DNA of 64,000 nucleotides, from assembly GCF_014926405.1 (NCBI RefSeq), contig NZ_JACXXJ020000005.1, positions 1,741,001 through 1,805,000 on the forward strand, given 5' to 3'. A program made the translations under genes and the position numbers. Below the pieces are notes generated by a model. That model was not told the DNA's origin. It made no database searches and saw nothing but the letters and a program-made list of their open reading frames with translations. The DNA comes from Agrobacterium vitis. GTDB lineage: Bacteria > Pseudomonadota > Alphaproteobacteria > Rhizobiales > Rhizobiaceae. Below are positions 30,065 through 39,804 of this stretch, piece after piece (the stretch's first letter is position 1; each line of letters starts with the position of its first letter).

Positions 30065-31417
30065 ATGCCAGTCATCTCAAAAATACTCATCGCCAATCGC
30101 GGCGAAATCGCCCTTCGCGTGCTGCGCGCCTGCAAGGAGCTTGGCATTGCCTCCGTTGCCGTGCATTCCACAGCGGATGCCGACGCCATGCACGTACGCC
30201 TTGCCGACGAAAGCGTCTGCATCGGCCCACCGCCCTCGCGTGACAGCTATCTGAACATTCACCAGATTGTTGCCGCCTGTGAAATCACCGGGGCGGACGC
30301 CGTCCATCCCGGCTACGGCTTCCTCTCGGAAAATTCCAAATTCGCCGATATCCTCGATGCCCATGGCATTACCTTCATCGGACCAACCGCCGATCATATT
30401 CGGCTGATGGGCGATAAGATTACCGCCAAGGAAACCGCAAAATCGCTCGGCATTCCCGTAGTTCCGGGTTCAGCTGGCGAAGTGAAGCCGGAAACAGCGC
30501 TGGAGATCGCCCGTGAAATCGGCTTTCCGGTGCTGATCAAGGCAACGGCAGGCGGCGGCGGACGCGGGATGAAAGTCGCGAACACCGAAGCAGAGCTGGA
30601 AGAAGCCGTTTCCACAGCCCGTTCGGAAGCCGCTGCTGCTTTCGGTAACGACGCCGTTTATATGGAAAAATATCTCGGTACGCCCCGGCATATCGAAATC
30701 CAGGTATTCGGCGATGGTGAAGGCAATGCCATTCATCTGGGCGAACGCGATTGCTCGCTTCAGCGCCGTCACCAGAAGGTCTGGGAAGAAGCCAATTCCC
30801 CTGCCCTCACCCAGGAACAGCGGATGAAGATCGGCCAGATCTGCGCCGACGCCATGAAAAAGCTGAAATATCGCGGCGCTGGCACGATCGAGTTCCTCTA
30901 TGAAAATGGCGAGTTCTATTTCATTGAAATGAACACCCGTTTGCAGGTGGAGCATCCGGTGACGGAAGCCATTACCGGCATCGACCTGGTCTATGAACAG
31001 ATCCGCGTTGCGTCGGGCGCAGGCCTGTCGGTGACGCAGGAAGAAGTGGAATTCCGTGGCCATGCCATCGAATGCCGCATCAATGCCGAAGACCCGCGCA
31101 CCTTCACGCCGTCTCCGGGCACCATAACCCATTTCCACGCTCCAGGCGGGCTTGGGGTGCGGGTGGATTCCGGCGCCTATGCTGGCTACAAGATCCCGCC
31201 TTACTATGACAGCCTGATCGGCAAGCTGATCGTGCATGGTCGCACCCGCGAAGAATGCATGATGCGCCTGCGCCGGGTTCTGGATGAATTTGTCATTGAC
31301 GGGATCAAGACGACCCTGCCATTGTTCCAGGATCTGATCAACAATCCGGATATTGCCAAGGGCGATTACGACATCCATTGGCTGGAGCATTATCTGGCCA
31401 AGACGTCCGCGAAATAA
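30065..31417 (+). CDS. accC: Acetyl-CoA carboxylase, biotin carboxylase subunit
   Basis: The ATP-grasp enzyme carboxylates biotin on AccB with bicarbonate. The ATG at 30065 gives [20 protein letters not shown] and 450 aa, typical. Key elements are [10 protein letters not shown], the ATP loop [12 protein letters not shown], the [23 protein letters not shown] region, [26 protein letters not shown] in two conserved blocks and the catalytic Arg in RLQVEH. A long antisense open frame over this gene is a codon-bias shadow. Confidence 0.98.
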   Translation: MPVISKILIANRGEIALRVLRACKELGIASVAVHSTADADAMHVRLADESVCIGPPPSRDSYLNIHQIVAACEITGADAVHPGYGFLSENSKFADILDAHGITFIGPTADHIRLMGDKITAKETAKSLGIPVVPGSAGEVKPETALEIAREIGFPVLIKATAGGGGRGMKVANTEAELEEAVSTARSEAAAAFGNDAVYMEKYLGTPRHIEIQVFGDGEGNAIHLGERDCSLQRRHQKVWEEANSPALTQEQRMKIGQICADAMKKLKYRGAGTIEFLYENGEFYFIEMNTRLQVEHPVTEAITGIDLVYEQIRVASGAGLSVTQEEVEFRGHAIECRINAEDPRTFTPSPGTITHFHAPGGLGVRVDSGAYAGYKIPPYYDSLIGKLIVHGRTREECMMRLRRVLDEFVIDGIKTTLPLFQDLINNPDIAKGDYDIHWLEHYLAKTSAK

Positions 31418-31426
31418 GGACAGAGA

Positions 31427-32065
31427 ATGGGTCGGCGCAGCAGCAAGGATAGAAGCATCACACCCGACATCCTGCTGCGCGCCTATTCCATCGGCCTGTT
31501 TCCCATGGCCGAATCCAGCGACGACCCGGAACTGTTCTGGGTCGAGCCGGACCTGCGGGGCATCATTCCCCTCGACAGCTTTCACTATTCCAAAAGCCTC
31601 GCCAAGATTATCCGGCAAAAGCCGTTTGATATCCGCTTCGATACGGCTTTTTCCGCGGTTCTCGACAAATGCGCCGAGCCCGCACCGGACCGGCCCAGCA
31701 CCTGGATCAACCAGACAATCCGCGATCTATACACAGCCCTGTTTCAGATGGGCCACGCCCATAGCGTCGAAGCCTTTGAAGGTGATGAGCTGGTCGGCGG
31801 CCTTTACGGCGTGTCCCTGGGGGCGGCCTTCTTCGGCGAAAGCATGTTTTCCCGCCGTTCCAACGCATCGAAAATCTGTCTTGTGCATCTGGTCGAAAGG
31901 CTGCGGGCACAGGGTTTCGTGCTTCTCGACACCCAGTTCACGACCGAGCACCTGAAAACCTTCGGAGCGATAGATGTGGCGAAAGACAAGTACAGCAAGA
32001 TGCTGGAAGAGGCCGTTGTCATGGCGAATGTGCCGTTTTTATTGCCGGAAGAAATAAGTCCGTAA
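31427..32065 (+). CDS. aat: Leucyl/phenylalanyl-tRNA-protein transferase
   Basis: The enzyme adds Leu or Phe to proteins with N-terminal Arg or Lys, making them ClpS/ClpAP substrates (N-end rule). The 212-aa product has the family signature [22 protein letters not shown] (in two parts), [24 protein letters not shown] and the [20 protein letters not shown] core, then [12 protein letters not shown]. It is the last gene of the aroQ-accBC-aat series (nine-base gap) and convergent with the DUF2155 gene. Confidence 0.96.
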   Translation: MGRRSSKDRSITPDILLRAYSIGLFPMAESSDDPELFWVEPDLRGIIPLDSFHYSKSLAKIIRQKPFDIRFDTAFSAVLDKCAEPAPDRPSTWINQTIRDLYTALFQMGHAHSVEAFEGDELVGGLYGVSLGAAFFGESMFSRRSNASKICLVHLVERLRAQGFVLLDTQFTTEHLKTFGAIDVAKDKYSKMLEEAVVMANVPFLLPEEISP

Positions 32066-32080
32066 CAAACAGCTCTGGGC

Positions 32081-32506
32081 TTATTTTGCTGGCTTCGGCA
32101 CGTCGGAGGTCTGCTTGCAATCCTTCAGCCAGACATCGTAGATCGGGTGCTCGATGGCGTTAAGCGCCGGGCTATCGGCAAACATCCAGCCTGAAAAGAT
32201 CTGGCGAATGCGACGGTCCAGGGTGATTTCGTCGACCTGCACGAAGGCGTCGACATGCTGCGCCTCGGTTTCATCGCGGGAGTAACAGGCCTTGGGCGTC
32301 ACCTGCAAGGCGCCGAACTGGACTGTCTCATTGAGATAGACGTCGAATTCGGTAATCCGCCCGGTTATCTTGTCCAAACCCGAAAAGACTGCGACGGCGT
32401 TGGAAATGCGGGCGGCATCGGCTGGAACAGTGGCCGTTATCGAGAACGCTGCCGTGAGGCTGGTTGCTGCCAGAACCGCTCTCAACACCCTTTTCGTCTG
32501 TTTCAC
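32081..32506 (-). CDS. DUF2155 domain protein, exported
   Basis: The 141-aa product starts at a GTG at 32506 with an AGGAA motif eight bases upstream, giving a signal peptide (VLRAVLAATSLTAAFSITAT, cleavage near ADA-ARI). The mature domain matches DUF2155: SGLDKITGRITEFDVYLNET, the single CYSRDETEA cysteine motif, FVQVDE and IFSGWMFADSPALNAIEHPIYDVWL. The function is unknown; the family is alphaproteobacterial and periplasmic, often next to complex I-related or aat genes, as here. An earlier start is open but would bury the signal peptide. Confidence 0.9.
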   Translation of the reverse strand: MKQTKRVLRAVLAATSLTAAFSITATVPADAARISNAVAVFSGLDKITGRITEFDVYLNETVQFGALQVTPKACYSRDETEAQHVDAFVQVDEITLDRRIRQIFSGWMFADSPALNAIEHPIYDVWLKDCKQTSDVPKPAK

Positions 32507-32727
32507 AGATCGTATTCCTGTCGTTTCCGGCCGTCGTCGCTCAGATGGGCCAATTTTCAAATGCGCCAGCAGTCGGACCGGCGGTCCGAATTGCAGACAC
32601 GTCCACCCTATGCGCAAAAACAAATATCAGCAGGAAAACGCTGACAAACCCATGTACCGGAAATTTGTGGCCAAAACCGGAAGAGCGCATAACGCGTTAA
32701 CACCGTCATGCGCTCACAAAATCTCTG

Positions 32728-33126
32728 TTAGTTGCCGGGCGTCCAGGCGTCGTAGTCACCGGTGACGCGCGGACGAGCACCGGTTGCAGCAATCGAGCCC
32801 TGCGGACGATAGGCTTCGGCGGTGCCGGTCAGGTTCGCCTCATGCGGCTTTTCCCATTCCCTCGGCACGTAATTGTCCTTGGTGGGCGGCACGTCGGTGC
32901 GGTGATGCATCCAGCCATGCCAGCCGGGCGGAATGGCGGAGGCGTCAGCATAGCCGTTATAAATCACCCAGCGGCGTTGCAGGCCGAAGCTGCTCATGCC
33001 GCCTTCATAGTAGATATTGCCTGCCTCGTCTTCGCCAACGCGCTTACCTTCACGCCAGGTGAAGAAACGGGTTCCGACGGTCTGGCCACTCCACCAGGTG
33101 AAAATCTGCAACAAAAGCTGCTTCAT
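32728..33126 (-). CDS. NDUFA12/B17.2-type NADH:ubiquinone oxidoreductase accessory subunit
   Basis: The 132-aa product (start ATG 33126, MKQLLLQIFTWWSGQTVGTR) matches the B17.2 family of complex I accessory subunits shared by alphaproteobacteria and mitochondria. Signatures are RFFTWREGKRVGEDEAGNIY, RRWVIYNGYADASAIPPGWH and WMHHRTDVPP. It should attach to the hydrophilic arm of complex I. It is distant from a nuo operon, and lies between a GNAT gene and DUF2155 on the minus strand, 221 bases before the latter. Confidence 0.93.
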   Translation of the reverse strand: MKQLLLQIFTWWSGQTVGTRFFTWREGKRVGEDEAGNIYYEGGMSSFGLQRRWVIYNGYADASAIPPGWHGWMHHRTDVPPTKDNYVPREWEKPHEANLTGTAEAYRPQGSIAATGARPRVTGDYDAWTPGN

Positions 33127-33226
33127 GTCTTTTCCTCGGCTCCGCCACGGTCTGGCGGCTTTCAATGATGATCTGCTTATGACGCCTTGACGGGCGCTTG
33201 TCCAGAGAGTCGGGTCAAAGCCCTGT

Positions 33227-33688
33227 TCATTTCAACTTGAACTTGAAGCCAAAATGGCTCTTGCTAAAGCCCAACCGCTCGTAAAATCGATGCGCGTCGA
33301 GCCGCATCGCATTCGACGTCAACTGCACCAGGCGTAGACCTTCAGCCCTTGCCCGTTCCAGGCAGAATTCGATCATTTGCGCACCAATCCCCTGCCCCCG
33401 GCAATCGGCCCGTGTCTGCACGGCCTCGACGATCATCGAAGACGAACCGCGCCCGGTCAATGTCGTGGTGATCATGGTCTGGAAAGTGCCAACCACCGCG
33501 CCATCACGCTCCGCAACATACAGAACTTCGTTGCTCGACGCGGCGATGCGCCGAAAGGCAGCAAGATAGTCCGGCAGGGCATCGGGGTCTGTGGTATCGC
33601 CGTGGCCACCAAGATCGTCAGCGGCAAATAGCGCAACAATGGCGACAATATCATTTTCTTGCGCCGGACGAATAATCAAGGGGAGCAT
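33227..33688 (-). CDS. GNAT acetyltransferase (153 aa)
   Basis: A single GNAT domain: N-terminal strand LIIRPAQENDIVAIVALFA, strand beta-4 GAVVGTFQTMITTTL, acetyl-CoA loop TRADCRGQGIGAQMIEFCL and C-terminal LDAHRFYERLGFSKSHFGFK. The substrate is unknown. It is the second of two GNAT genes that follow gatB on the same strand (39-base gap). Confidence 0.88.
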   Translation of the reverse strand: MLPLIIRPAQENDIVAIVALFAADDLGGHGDTTDPDALPDYLAAFRRIAASSNEVLYVAERDGAVVGTFQTMITTTLTGRGSSSMIVEAVQTRADCRGQGIGAQMIEFCLERARAEGLRLVQLTSNAMRLDAHRFYERLGFSKSHFGFKFKLK

Positions 33689-33727
33689 GATGATCCTGAA
33701 GGTTTCGGGCTGAGGGTTATAAATGCC

Positions 33728-34246
33728 CTAGAATGGCTCGGATAAAACATTGACCAGCGGCTTTTCCATGACCAGGCCTTCAATGCCGCTACCCGCCACC
33801 CCGCAGTTCTGGGTGCGATCGACCTCCACAAAGCCGTGAGTGGTGTAAAAAGCCACTGCACCTGTATTCTTCGGCTCCACGTCCAGACGCAGGATCTCGG
33901 CGTCCGGGAAGCAGGTTTCCAGTTCGGCCAGAATGTCAGTGCCAATGCCCTGGCGGTGAAAGCTGGGATGGACGTAAAGCTGATGCAGAATGGCGGTCTT
34001 GGCCATATTATCAGCCATGGCGGCAAAACCCATGCCGCCGAGGCGCTTACCATCGTCAGCCACCAGAAATTCGCCGCCCTTTCTCGCCAGCCGCGCCTTC
34101 AAGGCGGCAGTCGAATGCCAAGTATCGATGATCTTCTGCACCTTGGCCACGCCATAGATGCCGTCATAGGTGGCATGCCAGGTTTCCGACAGCAGCACCC
34201 GCACCTTTTCCAGATCCCGGTCATTGGCGGTGCGGATGAAGAACAT
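33728..34246 (-). CDS. GNAT acetyltransferase (172 aa)
   Basis: A GNAT-fold protein beginning FFIRTANDRDLEKVRVLLSE and containing LYVHPSFHRQGIGTDILAEL (the acetyl-CoA R/QxxGxG/A loop) and NTGAVAFYTTHGFVEVDRT. The substrate is unknown. It starts six bases after the gatB stop, so it is almost certainly co-transcribed and translationally coupled with gatB. Confidence 0.9.
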   Translation of the reverse strand: MFFIRTANDRDLEKVRVLLSETWHATYDGIYGVAKVQKIIDTWHSTAALKARLARKGGEFLVADDGKRLGGMGFAAMADNMAKTAILHQLYVHPSFHRQGIGTDILAELETCFPDAEILRLDVEPKNTGAVAFYTTHGFVEVDRTQNCGVAGSGIEGLVMEKPLVNVLSEPF

Positions 34247-34252
34247 CGGACT

Positions 34253-35755
34253 TTACTCCTCCAGGCCGAGCTTGGCCTTGACCAGCGCCTGCACCGCCTG
34301 CGGATTGGCCTTGCCGCCTGTCGCCTTCATCACCTGACCGACAAACCAGCCAGCCAGCGTCGGCTTGGCCAGCACCTTGGCGACCTGATCCGGATTGGCG
34401 GCGATGATTTCATCCACAGCCTTTTCGATCGCGCCGGTGTCTGTCACCTGTTTCATGCCACGGCTCTCAACGATATCGGCGGGATCACCGCCTTCGTTGA
34501 AGACGATTTCAAACAGGTCCTTGGCGATCTTGCCGGAAATGGTCTCGGCCTTGATCAGATCGATAATGCCGCCGAGCTGGGCAGGTGAAACCGGAGTCTC
34601 TTCAATGCCTTTGCCGGCTTTGTTCAAGGCACCCAGCAGGTCGTTGATAACCCAGTTGGCGGCAATCTTGCCGTCCCGGCCCGCAGCCACGGCTTCGTAA
34701 TAATCGGCAATCGCCTTTTCAGACACCAGCACCGAAGCATCATAGACGGAAAGGCCCAGGGAGGCGACGAACCGCGCCTTCTTGTCGTCGGGCAATTCCG
34801 GCAGATCCTTCTTCAAGGCCTGCACGAAGGCATCGTCGAATTCCAGCGGCAGCAGGTCGGGATCGGGAAAATAGCGATAATCATGCGCATCCTCCTTGGA
34901 ACGCATCGAGCGAGTCTCGCCCTTGCCCGGGTCAAACAGCCGGGTTTCCTGATCAATCGAGCCGCCGTCTTCCAAAATGGCGATCTGGCGACGAGCTTCA
35001 TATTCAATGGCCTGACCGATGAACCGGATGGAGTTGACGTTCTTGATTTCGCAGCGCGTGCCGAATTCGCCGCCCGGCTTGCGCACGGAGACGTTGACGT
35101 CGGCGCGCATCGAGCCTTCGTCCATATTGCCGTCGCAGGTGCCGAGATAGCGCACGATGGAGCGCAGCTTGGTCATATAGGCCTTGGCTTCGTCGGACGA
35201 GCGCATGTCGGGCTTGGAGACGATTTCCATCAGCGCCACGCCGGAGCGGTTCAGATCGACATAGGACATGGTCGGATGCTGGTCATGCATCGACTTGCCA
35301 GCATCCTGTTCCAGATGCAGCCGCTCGATGCCGATTTCGATATCCTCGAAATTCCCCTGACGATCGGGTCCGAGCGAAATGATGATCTTGCCTTCGCCGA
35401 CAATCGGGTCCTTGAACTGCGAGATCTGGTAGCCCTGCGGCAGGTCGGGATAGAAATAGTTCTTGCGGTCAAAAATTGAACGCTTGTTGATTTTCGCCTT
35501 CAGGCCGAGACCGGTGCGCACCGCCTGGCGAACGCATTCCTCGTTGATAACAGGCAACATGCCGGGCATCGCCGCATCGACCAGCGACACATTGTCGTTC
35601 GGCGCATTGCCAAAGGTGGTCGAGGCCCCGGAGAACAGCTTGGACTGGCTCAACACCTGGGCATGAACTTCCATGCCGATAACGATTTCCCAATCGCCGG
35701 TGGCGCCGGGAATCAGGCGTTTCGGGTCGGAGGTGCGCGTATCGACAAGGGTCAT
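34253..35755 (-). CDS. gatB: Asp-tRNA(Asn)/Glu-tRNA(Gln) amidotransferase subunit B
   Basis: GatB binds the mischarged tRNA and phosphorylates the Asp or Glu carboxylate before amidation with ammonia from GatA. The 500-aa protein has [36 protein letters not shown], the [16 protein letters not shown] signature, [35 protein letters not shown] and a C-terminal tRNA-binding YqeY-like domain. Unlike in a compact gatCAB operon, it lies about 4 kb from gatA, on the same strand but separated by a plus-strand glycosylation cassette and two GNAT genes. Confidence 0.97.
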   Translation of the reverse strand: MTLVDTRTSDPKRLIPGATGDWEIVIGMEVHAQVLSQSKLFSGASTTFGNAPNDNVSLVDAAMPGMLPVINEECVRQAVRTGLGLKAKINKRSIFDRKNYFYPDLPQGYQISQFKDPIVGEGKIIISLGPDRQGNFEDIEIGIERLHLEQDAGKSMHDQHPTMSYVDLNRSGVALMEIVSKPDMRSSDEAKAYMTKLRSIVRYLGTCDGNMDEGSMRADVNVSVRKPGGEFGTRCEIKNVNSIRFIGQAIEYEARRQIAILEDGGSIDQETRLFDPGKGETRSMRSKEDAHDYRYFPDPDLLPLEFDDAFVQALKKDLPELPDDKKARFVASLGLSVYDASVLVSEKAIADYYEAVAAGRDGKIAANWVINDLLGALNKAGKGIEETPVSPAQLGGIIDLIKAETISGKIAKDLFEIVFNEGGDPADIVESRGMKQVTDTGAIEKAVDEIIAANPDQVAKVLAKPTLAGWFVGQVMKATGGKANPQAVQALVKAKLGLEE

Positions 35756-36101
35756 GACATGCTCTTTTCAGACCAATTCCGGCAAAACAAGAGAGGTTTC
35801 GCCAAAGGAATTGCACAAACAGAAAGAAGCCGGAGCGGTCGGCAATCGGGAAAAAACAGCAATGCTCCGACAGGTGATTTTCATCTTCCCGGTTAGAACA
35901 AATGCGCGGAACGCGCAAGACGAAGCAGCATTGCCACCGCGCTTTGCGCAGCTTGGCACCGTTGAAAACCGGGCATGACCGGGCAAAATTGGGTCGGTCC
36001 TTTAAAATGCAGGGAAAAGCATCGGCAACAGGCGCTCAAGGCGGATGACGCGACCTTGAAAACAGGCTATGGGGGCGGCATAGAAAGCCGTTGGAACAGA
36101 G
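35756..36101. other. Divergent promoter region between gatB and GT2
   Basis: No gene is visible in these 346 bases. A short hairpin-forming tract (GCGCGGAACGCGC) lies at about 35909-35921. The region must hold the promoters of gatB and of the glycosylation cassette. Confidence 0.4.
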
Positions 36102-36869
36102 ATGACCGACCAGTCCCACCCCCATTTTGCCTCACCTCGTTTTGCCGTTGTCGTGCCCATGAAGAACGAGGCCGATAATATCGACCTGTTAATCGGGGAA
36201 ATCGAGACGGCCTGTCAGGGCGAGGATTTCGAAGCGATCTTCGTGGATGACGGCTCAACTGATGCCACGCTTGCACGGCTGAAGCAGGCGGCGAGCGTCA
36301 AGCCATGGTTGCGCGTGCTGCATCATCCCGTGTCCGGCGGTCAATCGGCAGCGATCCACTCGGGCGTCAACGCGGCGCGGGCACCGATCATCTGCACCAT
36401 GGATGGCGACGGCCAGAACCCACCCTCGGAAATTCCCCGTCTTGTCGCGCCGCTTCTCGATACAAGTGCCGATAGCAACCTTGGGCTTGTTGCCGGCCAG
36501 CGGGCCAAGCGGCAGGACACTTTGTCGAAGAAAATCGCCTCGCGTCTGGCCAATGGCATCCGCCAGAGCATCTTGCAGGACAACACCCGCGACACTGGCT
36601 GCGGGCTAAAAGCCTTTCGCCGGGACGCCTTTCTCGACCTGCCATTCTTCAATCACATGCACCGCTATCTGCCGGCCCTGTTTTCCGCCTATGGCTGGCG
36701 GGTAGCGCATGTGGATGTCGGCCATCGGCATCGCCATGCCGGAACTTCAAATTACAACAATCTTCAGCGCGCCCTGGTCGGCATTCATGACCTGATCGGC
36801 GTCAGCTGGCTGATCAAACGCCGCAAGACCGTGCGCCCGCAGGATATCGGACCATCACCCCATGAATGA
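36102..36869 (+). CDS. Glycosyltransferase family 2 (polyprenyl-phosphate glycosyltransferase type)
   Basis: The 255-aa GT-A protein belongs to the dolichyl-phosphate mannose synthase-like GT2 group that loads a sugar onto a polyprenyl phosphate at the cytosolic membrane face. Motifs: FAVVVPMKNEADNIDLLIGE, FVDDGSTDAT, the catalytic TMDGDGQNPPSEIP (DxD), and DTGCGLKAFRRDAFLDLPFF; the C-terminal YNNLQRALVGIHDLIGVSWL lacks long membrane helices. It overlaps the next gene by eight bases. Similar genes in Rhizobium (RgtE) make polyprenyl-phosphate galacturonic acid; that assignment here is inference from context and layout. Confidence 0.88.
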   Translation: MTDQSHPHFASPRFAVVVPMKNEADNIDLLIGEIETACQGEDFEAIFVDDGSTDATLARLKQAASVKPWLRVLHHPVSGGQSAAIHSGVNAARAPIICTMDGDGQNPPSEIPRLVAPLLDTSADSNLGLVAGQRAKRQDTLSKKIASRLANGIRQSILQDNTRDTGCGLKAFRRDAFLDLPFFNHMHRYLPALFSAYGWRVAHVDVGHRHRHAGTSNYNNLQRALVGIHDLIGVSWLIKRRKTVRPQDIGPSPHE

Positions 36870-37185
36870 TCTTCTCGCCTATTTCAAAATCCACGATACC
36901 GCCGACCTGATCTGGCTGGGGCTGGGCGTGCTGGCCCAGCTGATGTTTTCGCTGCGCTTCATCATCCAGTGGCTGGTGTCTGAAAAGCAGAAGCGCTCGG
37001 TCATTCCCGCCGCCTTCTGGTGGTTTTCGGTGATCGGTGGCATCATGCTGCTGGCCTATGGCATCCACCGCGGCGAACCGATCATCATGCTCGGCCAGGG
37101 GCTTGGCATTATCGTCTATATCCGCAACCTGATGCTGCTGCATCAGGGCCGCAAGACCGATCTGCCCTCCGAATCCAAATCCTGA
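36862..37185 (+). CDS. LABN-domain (lipid-A-disaccharide synthase N-terminal-like) membrane protein
   Basis: The 107-aa product has three hydrophobic segments (LIWLGLGVLAQLMFSLRFII; AFWWFSVIGGIMLLAYGI; IIMLGQGLGIIVYIRNLML) and the conserved FIIQWLVSEKQKRSVIP core of the LABN family. These small proteins usually occur between a GT2 and a polytopic GT39/83 gene and may help flip or present the polyprenyl-phosphate sugar, as proposed for ArnE/F-like and RgtF-type proteins. Function is inferred only. Confidence 0.88.
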   Translation: MNDLLAYFKIHDTADLIWLGLGVLAQLMFSLRFIIQWLVSEKQKRSVIPAAFWWFSVIGGIMLLAYGIHRGEPIIMLGQGLGIIVYIRNLMLLHQGRKTDLPSESKS

Positions 37186-37200
37186 ACCCGGCGGTCCCAG

Positions 37201-38643
37201 ATGCGCATCACCCTTCGCACCAGCGTCTTCCTCATCCTCGCGATTACGCTTTACCGCATCGTGATGCTGCATTTCGACGGTACAGACCTGTTTGTGGACG
37301 AGGCGCAATACTGGCTGTGGTCCACCCATCTCGACTTCGGCTATTATTCCAAGCCACCGATGATCGCCTGGGTGATCCATCTGTTCACATTGATCGGTGG
37401 CAGCCAGGATATTTTCTGGATCCGGGTGGCAAGCCCGCTGTTCCATATGGCAACGGCGCTGCTGCTGATCCCGGCAACGGCCCGGCTGACGGGCTCTGAA
37501 AAGGCCGGGCTGTGGACAGGACTAAGCTATGTGACCCTGCCGGGCGTGGCGCTGTCATCGGTTTTCATGTCCACCGACACGATCCTGTTTCCCTTCCTGG
37601 CCCTGACGCTATTGTGTTATTCGCATCTGATCGAGCGCCGCTCGGCTGGCTATGCGGTTCTGATGGGCATCGCCATTGGCTTCGGCACATTGTCGAAATA
37701 CGCGATGCTGTATTTCGCGGCCACCGCAATCATTGCCGCCATAGCCCTGCCCAAAGCACGCATTGGGCTGCGAGACACCGTGCTTGCCATCTTCGCGGCA
37801 ATCGTGGTTATCGCTCCGAATATCTGGTGGAACAGCACCCATGGCGGCGCGACGCTGAAACACACGTCGGAAAATGCCGATTGGCACGGGCTGAATTTCA
37901 AGATCGGCAAGGCAGCGGAGTTTCTCGGCAGTCAGTTCGGCGTGGTCGGACCGGTGTTGTTTGCCGCCCTGCTGATCGTGTTTTACCGGCTGCTGCGGGG
38001 CCGTACCTCCACGACCGAAAAACATCTGTTCATCCTGTCCTGGCCAATCATTCTCGCCATCGTTTTCCAGGCGCTGATGTCACGTGCCTATGCCAATTGG
38101 GCAGCCACCGCTTACGCAGCAGGCACCATGTTGGCGGTCTGGTATCTTCTCCAGTCCTCGCCTCGGGCGCTGAAGATCTCGCTGGCGATCAATGGCATCA
38201 TCGCCATAGCCTTTCCGCTGCTGACGGCTTTTCCTCAGGATGTCACGACACCAAAAGGCCAATCGGTGCTGGCCCGTTATCTGGGACGAACCGATTTGAG
38301 CTGGGCGATTGCCACGACGGCCGCGAGGACCGGCACCGCCACCATCGTCGCTGATAACCGCGATATTCTTGCCGATCTGTTTCACACGCTGCGCGACGAA
38401 CCCTTCGCCATCAAGGCCCGGACCGGCGGTGGTTTTCCGCGCAATTACTATGAGCAGGAATTTCCGCTGACCTCGGCGCTCGGCACGGAAACCGTGCTGT
38501 ATGTCACAGGAGCCAATGTCACCTGCCACGGCGCAGTGGTCGATCCGGTGGCGGACCTGACGCCCAAGGATGGCTATCTCATGGGACGCAAGCTGAAAGC
38601 CTACGCGATTTCCGCCAGCTGCCTGACCAACCAGCTGACATAA
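37201..38643 (+). CDS. Polytopic glycosyltransferase, GT39/GT83 (ArnT/PMT_2-like)
   Basis: The 480-aa inner-membrane protein has about ten to twelve predicted membrane helices and the periplasmic catalytic loop motif DLFVDEAQYWLWSTHLDFGY followed by YSKPPMIAW, characteristic of enzymes that move a sugar from a polyprenyl-phosphate donor to lipid A, LPS core or protein. A soluble periplasmic domain forms the last ~120 residues. It is the third gene of the cassette (15 bases after the LABN gene) and is convergent with a GNAT gene. In Rhizobium this family includes the RgtABCD galacturonosyltransferases; sugar and acceptor cannot be decided here. Confidence 0.88.
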   Translation: MRITLRTSVFLILAITLYRIVMLHFDGTDLFVDEAQYWLWSTHLDFGYYSKPPMIAWVIHLFTLIGGSQDIFWIRVASPLFHMATALLLIPATARLTGSEKAGLWTGLSYVTLPGVALSSVFMSTDTILFPFLALTLLCYSHLIERRSAGYAVLMGIAIGFGTLSKYAMLYFAATAIIAAIALPKARIGLRDTVLAIFAAIVVIAPNIWWNSTHGGATLKHTSENADWHGLNFKIGKAAEFLGSQFGVVGPVLFAALLIVFYRLLRGRTSTTEKHLFILSWPIILAIVFQALMSRAYANWAATAYAAGTMLAVWYLLQSSPRALKISLAINGIIAIAFPLLTAFPQDVTTPKGQSVLARYLGRTDLSWAIATTAARTGTATIVADNRDILADLFHTLRDEPFAIKARTGGGFPRNYYEQEFPLTSALGTETVLYVTGANVTCHGAVVDPVADLTPKDGYLMGRKLKAYAISASCLTNQLT

Positions 38644-38655
38644 ACGCATTGCGCC

Positions 38656-39174
38656 CTATTCGAACCCACCGCCGGGGCCATAGGTAAAGCTGCGTTTTTC
38701 AACGAGACGCTTCGACATGCCCACCGTTTCCACATCCCGGTCCAGCTTCGGATTATAGACCACCGACAGCCAGTGGACGCTATAACCGTGATGCTCGAAA
38801 AAACCGACGGCCTGACGGTTGCGCGCATGAGTTTCGAGATGCGCTTCCTCAAAGCCCAAGTGAACGATATCCTCCTCGATGGAGGCAAGAAGCGCCTTGC
38901 TATAGCCGCGCCGCTGGTAATCCGGATCGATCCAGAAATCAGAAATCTTGTCATCCAGATTTTCGCGCGCCGCCCAGCCGACGGGGTGGCCGGCATGTTC
39001 GACCACAGACATGGTAATCAGGTTCGAGCGAGCGAAATTGATAAAGGCGCTGCGGGCTGTATCGACCATCGTCCGCGTTTCACCGACGGGAATCATCGCC
39101 TGTTCCCAGGCGCGAAAGCCGATATCGGCCAAAACCCCTGCTTCGTCGGAATGCGCGCTGCGAATCGTCGACAT
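38656..39174 (-). CDS. GNAT acetyltransferase (172 aa)
   Basis: The ATG at 39174 is preceded by GAGGAG. The protein shows a GNAT core with SVVEHAGHPVGWAAR, DFWIDPDYQRRGYSKALL (acetyl-CoA loop) and LETHARNRQAVGFFEHHGYS. It is similar in motif spacing to the neighbouring upstream GNAT, suggesting an old duplication. The substrate is unknown. It lies at the end of the gatC-gatA-GNAT-GNAT minus-strand series. Confidence 0.9.
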   Translation of the reverse strand: MSTIRSAHSDEAGVLADIGFRAWEQAMIPVGETRTMVDTARSAFINFARSNLITMSVVEHAGHPVGWAARENLDDKISDFWIDPDYQRRGYSKALLASIEEDIVHLGFEEAHLETHARNRQAVGFFEHHGYSVHWLSVVYNPKLDRDVETVGMSKRLVEKRSFTYGPGGGFE

Positions 39175-39270
39175 CGGCTCCTCACATGGATGATCGGTCG
39201 AGTAGATCACCGGGAATGCAACAGCGCCAGTGGCGTTAAGGTTTTATAAACACTTTGATGACGAGGTGCT

Positions 39271-39804
39271 TCAGTAAAGCCGCCGCCGTAGCCGGACCTT
39301 GGGAATTTCCAGCTCCACGACGGCGTCGCGCTCCATACCCTGCCAAACGGTCTCGAAACCGCAGCTTTTATAGAGGGCCTGGGCAGCAAAATTGTTCTGG
39401 TGTGTGGAAATTCGGGCCTGTTTTACCCCTTCGCAGCGCATGGTCTCGCAAAAATGCAGCACCAGCGACCGGCCAATGCCACGCCGCTGATGGTCAGGCG
39501 AGATCCAGATATCGGAAATCACATCCCGCTCCGCCTCACGCGCGCCCCACCCGGCAATCGTCCCTTCGACCTCGGCGACAATGACATCCAGCGCAGGCTC
39601 AAAAGGGAAGCGCAAAAACGCTTGCTTGACCTTTTGCGCAATAGCCGGATCGGTCATGGTGCGATCCAGCGGTCCGGTGGAGCGCCAGCTGTCCCAGCCG
39701 ATGTGACCGACTATCTGCCGGTCAACCTCCTCCATCGGCCGCAGGATCAACGGCTTACCACCACTGAGCGGGCGTGAACTTTCCGGCGGCCTGTTCGATG
39801 ACAT
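39271..39804 (-). CDS. GNAT acetyltransferase (about 177 aa, start uncertain)
   Basis: A GNAT domain with [20 protein letters not shown] at its true N-terminus, [39 protein letters not shown] and [20 protein letters not shown]. The first ATG (39804) overlaps the end of gatA by 50 bases; a TTG at 39750 would begin just after the gatA stop and fits the domain start better, but has no clear ribosome-binding site. Either way it is coupled to gatA. Confidence 0.85.
   Translation of the reverse strand: MSSNRPPESSRPLSGGKPLILRPMEEVDRQIVGHIGWDSWRSTGPLDRTMTDPAIAQKVKQAFLRFPFEPALDVIVAEVEGTIAGWGAREAERDVISDIWISPDHQRRGIGRSLVLHFCETMRCEGVKQARISTHQNNFAAQALYKSCGFETVWQGMERDAVVELEIPKVRLRRRLY

Noticed and set aside
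30470..31618. 382-codon minus-strand frame over accC
   Set aside because: Antisense to the conserved biotin carboxylase.
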